Assembly: GCA_910587545.1 (NCBI GenBank) | Contig: CAJUMI010000004.1 | Location: forward strand, 1 to 54,810 | From: an uncultured Muribaculaceae bacterium | GTDB taxonomy: Bacteria; Bacteroidota; Bacteroidia; Bacteroidales; Muribaculaceae | DNA: 54,810 nt | Direction: 5' to 3' | Part shown: positions 50,465 through 54,810 of the stretch, piece by piece | Layout: each line of letters begins with the position of its first letter | Position numbering within the stretch: position 1 is the first letter of the stretch | Program-made: the position numbers and the translations under genes | The notes under the pieces: generated by a model | Told to the model about the DNA's origin: nothing | Databases searched by the model: none | The model's input: only the letters and a program-made list of their open reading frames with translations

Positions 50465-51226
50465 TTAAACGTTTTTTAAATCGCCCAACGGGTATTTTTC
50501 AAACATGTTGGCTACCATCCATTCGTTGGATTTTGCCGGTGATAGTTTCCACCCCGAATTACATGTAGATACGATCTCGACAACCGAAGTACCGCGCTTG
50601 GCCATGGCATTCTCGAAGGCTTGCCGGATGGCTTTTTTCGCTTTTCTGACTGCGGCGGGAGTGTGGACTGCCTGGCGTGTGACATAGCATGTGCCGTCGA
50701 GCTGGGCAAGAAGATCTGACATTTTGATGGGAAAGCCGTTTATGTCGGCCTTGCGGCCGTATGGTGTCGTTGCGGTCTTTTGTCCAAGCAGTGTTGTAGG
50801 AGCCATCTGGCCGCCGGTCATGCCGTAGATGGCATTGTTGATAAAGATGATGACGATGTTCTCCCCGCGGTTGGCGGCGTGGATGGTTTCGGCTGTTCCG
50901 ATGGCGGCGAGGTCGCCGTCGCCCTGATATGTGAACACGACGTTGTCGGGGTTGAGTCTGCTGACGGCTGTCGCCACGGCGGGCGCACGACCGTGGGCTG
51001 CCTCGATCCAGTCGACATCTATATAGTTGTATGCGAATACCGCGCATCCGACAGGTGCGACACCGACGGCTCTGTCCTCGATGCCCATTTCTTCGATAAG
51101 CTCTGAGACTATGCGGTGGACAACTCCGTGGCTGCATCCGGGGCAATAATGAGTGTTGCGTTCGTTAAGCAGACGCGGACGGCTGTAGACGACTGTGCCG
51201 TTTTTGATTATATCTTCTTGGTTCAT
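50465..51226 (-). CDS. 2-oxoacid:ferredoxin oxidoreductase, beta (thiamine diphosphate) subunit
   Basis: 253-residue thiamine-diphosphate-binding subunit. It has the YCPGCSHGVVHRI motif at about 27-39 and the cofactor motif YQGDGDLAAIGTAETIHAANRGENIVIIFINNAIYGMTGGQ at about 99-139 (GDG...NN type). Its ATG overlaps the alpha subunit stop (ATGA), so the two are coupled. The C-terminal part VEIVSTCNSGWKLSPAKSNEW is usual in the VorA/KorB group. Confidence 0.93.
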   Translation of the reverse strand: MNQEDIIKNGTVVYSRPRLLNERNTHYCPGCSHGVVHRIVSELIEEMGIEDRAVGVAPVGCAVFAYNYIDVDWIEAAHGRAPAVATAVSRLNPDNVVFTYQGDGDLAAIGTAETIHAANRGENIVIIFINNAIYGMTGGQMAPTTLLGQKTATTPYGRKADINGFPIKMSDLLAQLDGTCYVTRQAVHTPAAVRKAKKAIRQAFENAMAKRGTSVVEIVSTCNSGWKLSPAKSNEWMVANMFEKYPLGDLKNV

Positions 51227-52326
51227 AGATTTGCGTTTTGGGTTGCCTCGGGAAAATGTTCGTTAAACGCGTTCATTACCTCGCCCGGGTTGGGGACAAT
51301 GCCGCCCATGCGTCCGAAGTGATGGACGGGAATTTTACATTCGACAGCCAGTTTGACATCTTCGATCATCTGGCCGGCATTCAGTTCGACGGTGAGTATG
51401 CCCTTTGCCTTTTCCGACAGCCGTTTGATTTCCTTGTGGGGGAACGGCCACAGAGTTATGGGGCGGATAAGGCCGATTTTGATGCCCTGTGACCTTGCGT
51501 CTTCAATTGTCTTCAGACATATTCTGGCTACCGATCCAAAGGCCACAATGAGATATTCGGCATCTTCGGTATAGTATTCCTTGTATCTGACTTCGGCCTC
51601 GGATATTCTTTTGTAGGTCTCCTGCAGGCGGATGTTGTTGACTTCCATCTTGTCGGGCTCGAGTTCAAGCGATGTCACCACGTTGCGTTCTTTTCTGCCG
51701 TGGCGACCTGTGGCAGCCCAGGGACATTGCGTCTCAATCTGTTGTTGTGAGCGTCTTTCGCGAGGCTCGGGCAGAACGACTTTCTCCATCATCTGGCCCA
51801 CAATGCCGTCGGCGAGTATCATCGCTGGAGTGCGGTATTTGAATGCCAGGTCGAACCCGAGTCCGACAAAGTCGGCCATCTCCTGGACAGTCGCCGGCGC
51901 AAGCACTATCAGGTGATAGTCTCCGTGGCCGCCGCCCTTGGTTGCCTGGAAGTAGTCGGCCTGTGACGGTTGTATCGTCCCAAGTCCGGGACCGCCTCTC
52001 ATCACGTTGATGATCAGAGCGGGCAGTTCGGCGGCTGCGATATATGAAATGCCTTCCTGTTTGAGGCTTACGCCGGGGCTCGATGATGATGTCATCACTG
52101 CTTTCCCGGCAGCTGCGCCGCCATAAACCATATTGATGGCTGCGACTTCGCTTTCGGCCTGCAATACGACCATGCCTGTCGTTTCCCACGGCATAAGTTC
52201 TTCGAGTGTTTCAAGAACTTCCGATTGCGGCGTTATGGGGTATCCGAAGTAGCCGTCGCAACCGTATCTTATGGCTGCATGGGCGATGGCTTCGTTGCCC
52301 TTCATCAATTTTATTTCTTCTGCCAT
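51223..52326 (-). CDS. vorB: 2-oxoacid:ferredoxin oxidoreductase, alpha subunit VorB
   Basis: 367-residue alpha subunit, closest by pattern to VorB (3-methyl-2-oxobutanoate dehydrogenase subunit) of Bacteroides. It starts at the ATG at 52326 (MAEEIKLMKGNEAIAHAA); the frame stays open to 52467 only because it overlaps the ferredoxin gene. Motifs: GYPITPQSEVLE, the QAESEVAAINMVYGGAAAGKAVMTSSSSPG segment, and RGGPGLGTIQPSQADYFQATKGGGHGDY. Branched-chain 2-oxoacids made by IlvE are likely substrates, though 2-oxoglutarate cannot be excluded. It lies between the ferredoxin and beta subunit genes. Confidence 0.9.
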   Translation of the reverse strand: MAEEIKLMKGNEAIAHAAIRYGCDGYFGYPITPQSEVLETLEELMPWETTGMVVLQAESEVAAINMVYGGAAAGKAVMTSSSSPGVSLKQEGISYIAAAELPALIINVMRGGPGLGTIQPSQADYFQATKGGGHGDYHLIVLAPATVQEMADFVGLGFDLAFKYRTPAMILADGIVGQMMEKVVLPEPRERRSQQQIETQCPWAATGRHGRKERNVVTSLELEPDKMEVNNIRLQETYKRISEAEVRYKEYYTEDAEYLIVAFGSVARICLKTIEDARSQGIKIGLIRPITLWPFPHKEIKRLSEKAKGILTVELNAGQMIEDVKLAVECKIPVHHFGRMGGIVPNPGEVMNAFNEHFPEATQNANL

Positions 52327-52339
52327 TTTTGCAAGAATA

Positions 52340-52579
52340 TTAGATGTTGTCAGATGTCGTGATTTTATAGACTGTAAAGCATGCGTCCGGACAGACCAAC
52401 GCACACGATGCACAGCCGATACAGTTGTCGGGGTGTGCGCTGTATGCGAAATGATAGCCGCGGTCATTGACTTCTTTGGCCTGAAGACTGAGAACGTCTG
52501 TCGGGCATGCTACCACACAGAGTTCGCATCCCTTGCAGCGTTGCTCGTCTATGATTACTGTTCCTTTGATTTTTGCCAT
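52340..52579 (-). CDS. 2-oxoacid:ferredoxin oxidoreductase, delta subunit (2x[4Fe-4S] ferredoxin)
   Basis: 79-residue ferredoxin-like subunit with two cluster motifs: CKGCELCVVACP at about 15-26 and CIGCASCALVCPDAC at about 53-67, the CxxCxxCxxxCP pattern of 8Fe-8S ferredoxins. First gene of the operon, 13 bases before the VorB start. It passes electrons from the oxidoreductase to soluble ferredoxin in this anaerobe. A TATATTTG box upstream at 52613-52620 is the likely promoter. Confidence 0.95.
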   Translation of the reverse strand: MAKIKGTVIIDEQRCKGCELCVVACPTDVLSLQAKEVNDRGYHFAYSAHPDNCIGCASCALVCPDACFTVYKITTSDNI

Positions 52580-52612
52580 GGTTACTATTTGCTATGTCAT
52601 GTTTTGTGATTA

Positions 52613-52620
52613 CAAATATA
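52613..52620 (-). promoter_or_regulatory. -7 box of the 2-oxoacid oxidoreductase operon
   Basis: Minus-strand TATATTTG matches TAnnTTTG and gives a leader of about 28 bases before the ferredoxin ATG at 52579. No TTTG is seen at the -33 distance. Confidence 0.5.
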
Positions 52621-52702
52621 GCATAAAAATGATAGATTTGTCGGTTTTAACAGTTTCTTAACTTTTTGCACATGGCGTCGGCCTATGTGCATTAGACTTT
52701 GG

Positions 52703-54535
52703 TCATGAGGCGATTGACTGCATGTCGACCAGATGCTTGTAGTATCCGTTGGCGCTAAGAAGGGCGTCATGAGTGCCTCTTTCGACGATCTGACCTTCGT
52801 GCATGACGCATATCATGTCGGCATTGCGGATTGTCGACAGTCGGTGGGCGATCACCAGTGTGGTGCGGTCTTTCATAAGTCTGTCGAGTGCCTGCTGTAC
52901 AAGATTTTCGCTTTCGCTATCAAGCGCCGATGTCGCCTCGTCGAGAATTAGTATCGCCGGATTTTTCAGCACTGCGCGGGCTATCGAAAGTCGTTGGCGC
53001 TGTCCGCCCGACAGCCGACAGCCGCGGTCTCCGATTGGAGTGTCGTAGCCGTGCTCTGAGGCCATGATGAATTCGTGGGCGTTTGCGATTTTTGCCGCTT
53101 CTTCAACTTGCTCGAGTGTGGCGTTTTCGACTCCGAACGCTATGTTGTTGAAGAATGTGTCGTTGAACAGTATCGCTTCCTGGTTGACATTGCCCATCAG
53201 CGATCTCAGGTCGTGAATCTTCATATCTCTGATGTCGTGCCCGTCGATGGTGACGCTGCCTGAGGCGACGTCGTAGAAGCGCGGCAGCAGATCGGCCAAT
53301 GTCGATTTGCCTGACCCCGATTGTCCGACGAGAGCCACGGTAGCGCCGGCCGGAATGTCGAGTGTGACTCCCTTTATCACTTCGTTGGTGCCATAGCTGA
53401 ACGACACGTTGTCATACTTTATATTTCCGAATCTGGTCGGCAGTGCTACAGGGTCTTTGGGATCGACGATTGGATTTTTGGCATTGAGTATCTTGTCGAC
53501 TCGTTCCATTGACGCGAGACCTTTCTGTATCGAATATGCGGCTTTTGAGAGGTCTTTGGCCGGATTGATGATGCTGTAGAAAATTACCATATAATATATG
53601 AATGCGGCTGCATCCATTGATGTCCTTCCAGACAGGATCAGACTTCCGCCGAACCATAGCACCAGGGCGATTGCCGCCGTGCCGAGAAATTCGCTCATGG
53701 GGTGGGCGAGAGACTGGCGTCGTGCTACGGCGTTAGAGAGATGATAGAACCTCTGGTTTTCATCATGAAATCTCTTCATTACCTTGCCTTCGGCGTTGAA
53801 GGCCTTGATGATGCGGAGACCGCCGAGAGTTTCCTCTATATTTGACATCAGCACACCCCATTGGGTCTGTCCGGCCAACGACTGGGCTTTGAGGCGTTTG
53901 CCTATGCGGCCCATCGCAAATCCGGCGATCGGAAGCAGTACGAATACAAATATGGTCAGCTGCCAGGATATTGCGATCATCATGCTTACGCAGACGATTA
54001 TCATCACAGGGTTTTTGAACATCATGTCCAGCGACGACATAACCGAATTCTCGATTTCCGCGACGTCGCCGCTCATTCGCGCCATGACATCGCCTTTTCG
54101 TTCAGATGTAAAAAATGAGATCGGCAGCGATGTGATCTTGTCGTAGACAAAATTTCGTATGTCTCTTACAATGCCCGACCTCAGCGGTATTATAAAGTAT
54201 GAGCTCAGATAGGCTGTCCCGGTTTTCAGACCGGTCATTATGACCAGTGTCGTACCTAATAACGCGAGGGTCCATTCCGGGCCGAAGTGGTTGATGGCCT
54301 CCTGCGTATAATAGTAGAAGTCATTGACGGCGACATCTTTCATAGACGCATCCCCGATATGCATGTAGACATAGTTAGCTTCGTCGATGTTGAAGAGCAT
54401 CTTGAGTATCGGGATGATAAGAGCAAATGAAAACAGAGTCAGTATGGCGGACAGCAGATTGAAAAAAACATTTAGGGCCAAATATTTTTTATAGGGCGGA
54501 ACAAATCTCCGCAATAGTGTTATGAAGTCATTCAT
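52703..54535 (-). CDS. ABC exporter, fused permease and ATPase (MsbA-like)
   Basis: Half-transporter of about 610 residues that would work as a homodimer in the inner membrane. Start chosen at ATG 54535 (MNDFITLLRRFVPPYKKYL), as in Bacteroides relatives; the reading frame to 54574 begins with TTG inside the promoter. Six helices lie in 20-340, followed by a nucleotide-binding domain with Walker A LVGQSGSGKST, Q-loop VNQEAILFNDTF, signature LSGGQRQRLSIARAVL, Walker B ILILDEATSALD and H-loop VIAHRLSTI. Substrate may be lipid A core, another lipid or a peptide; the MsbA name reflects fold and genomic generality, not proof. Confidence 0.92.
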   Translation of the reverse strand: MNDFITLLRRFVPPYKKYLALNVFFNLLSAILTLFSFALIIPILKMLFNIDEANYVYMHIGDASMKDVAVNDFYYYTQEAINHFGPEWTLALLGTTLVIMTGLKTGTAYLSSYFIIPLRSGIVRDIRNFVYDKITSLPISFFTSERKGDVMARMSGDVAEIENSVMSSLDMMFKNPVMIIVCVSMMIAISWQLTIFVFVLLPIAGFAMGRIGKRLKAQSLAGQTQWGVLMSNIEETLGGLRIIKAFNAEGKVMKRFHDENQRFYHLSNAVARRQSLAHPMSEFLGTAAIALVLWFGGSLILSGRTSMDAAAFIYYMVIFYSIINPAKDLSKAAYSIQKGLASMERVDKILNAKNPIVDPKDPVALPTRFGNIKYDNVSFSYGTNEVIKGVTLDIPAGATVALVGQSGSGKSTLADLLPRFYDVASGSVTIDGHDIRDMKIHDLRSLMGNVNQEAILFNDTFFNNIAFGVENATLEQVEEAAKIANAHEFIMASEHGYDTPIGDRGCRLSGGQRQRLSIARAVLKNPAILILDEATSALDSESENLVQQALDRLMKDRTTLVIAHRLSTIRNADMICVMHEGQIVERGTHDALLSANGYYKHLVDMQSIAS

Positions 54536-54571
54536 ATTTCTATGCTTGTAGCTTGGATTGTCATTTAGGTG

Positions 54572-54579
54572 CAAAAGTA
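54572..54579 (-). promoter_or_regulatory. -7 box upstream of the ABC exporter gene
   Basis: Minus-strand TACTTTTG matches TAnnTTTG and gives a leader of about 32 bases to the ATG at 54535. No clear -33 element. Confidence 0.5.
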
Positions 54580-54743
54580 CGAAATTTTTGTTCGGTGTGC
54601 CGTATTTGTGAGAAAAAACTGTTTGTCCGCCGGTGCTTGGGGTGGAGTTTGTGTGCGTGCGTCAGTGAGGCTGATTTTTTTGCCGTTTTAAACGGTTGAA
54701 TGATAGAGGCGTGTGTTTTTTATCGAAAAAACATTCCAAAATA

Positions 54744-54775
54744 TTTGGTGGGGAGTTAAAAAGTGCCTAACTTTG
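54744..54775 (+). promoter_or_regulatory. Promoter reading out of the right edge
   Basis: TTTG at 54744-54747 and TAACTTTG at 54768-54775 are 20 bases apart, a full Bacteroidota match on the plus strand. Transcription would start near 54781 and serve a gene beyond the window. The preceding stretch 54580-54743 shows no gene, only short AT palindromes. Confidence 0.65.
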
Positions 54776-54810
54776 CACTCGCTTTCGGGAAGCAAGCCAT
54801 GCAGAGGCAT

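Noticed and set aside
52327..52467. N-terminal extension of the VorB frame
   Set aside because: It overlaps the ferredoxin gene in another frame; the conserved VorB N terminus begins at 52326.
54776..54810. Possible start of a tRNA or other RNA gene at the right edge
   Set aside because: Only about 30 bases follow the promoter and no tRNA arm can be recognised, so no call is made.

Overview
The window looks like chromosomal DNA from a gut Bacteroidales bacterium, most like the Muribaculaceae or a close relative. Signs of this are a SusC/SusD glycan-uptake operon, many promoters with the Bacteroidota TAnnTTTG -7 element and a TTTG/TTG -33 element, an RprX/RprY-like two-component pair, a TamL-type lipoprotein BamA homologue, a VorB-type 2-oxoacid:ferredoxin oxidoreductase (anaerobe), and moderately high GC. 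The species cannot be fixed from sequence reading alone. I saw no tRNA, rRNA, CRISPR array, insertion sequence or prophage.

Layout. (1) 207-4890, plus strand: gyrB, rnr and folB, housekeeping genes. (2) 5166-6344, minus: a membrane glycosyltransferase 2 protein that diverges from (3) 6550-20764, plus: an exopolysaccharide/capsule locus. It holds Wza-like export lipoprotein, Wzz/BY-kinase, flippase, polymerase-like protein, two GT4 glycosyltransferases, a CapK-like adenylate-forming enzyme, a shortened hexapeptide acetyltransferase and an alpha/alpha-barrel protein. A second promoter then drives wecC, wecG-like and wecB, which would make UDP-ManNAcA and transfer it to the lipid-linked chain. 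(4) 20753-22335, minus: HD-domain protein and ilvE. (5) 22697-24902, minus: sensor kinase and response regulator. (6) 25087-25165, plus: candidate small RNA; then apbE (minus) and a DJ-1/PfpI gene (plus).

(7) 26982-44186, minus: an eleven-gene polysaccharide-utilisation operon. Transcription order is MFS sugar porter, GlcNAc 2-epimerase (renin-binding-protein type), SusC, SusD, DUF5018 lipoprotein, GHL10-type glycoside hydrolase, calcineurin-like phosphoesterase, DUF5009/HGSNAT-like acyltransferase, then three tandem paralogous SGNH hydrolases with GxDLY domains. A single promoter with a perfect 15-bp palindrome in its spacer precedes it. The gene set suggests an acetylated amino-sugar glycan, possibly bacterial and possibly phosphodiester-linked; this is inference.

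(8) 44448-47500, minus: HAD phosphatase and TamL; (9) 47671-48648, plus: DUF2156 protein; (10) 48673-49653, minus: lipid kinase with a promoter so close that the mRNA may be leaderless; (11) 49803-49895, plus: a promoter and structured hairpin, a second candidate small RNA; (12) 49921-52579, minus: four-subunit 2-oxoacid:ferredoxin oxidoreductase; (13) 52703-54535, minus: MsbA-like ABC exporter; (14) a plus-strand promoter at 54744-54775 reading out of the window.

The most interesting items are the two candidate small RNAs, the amino-sugar PUL with its tripled SGNH genes and putative operator, and the contracted acetyltransferase within the exopolysaccharide locus.
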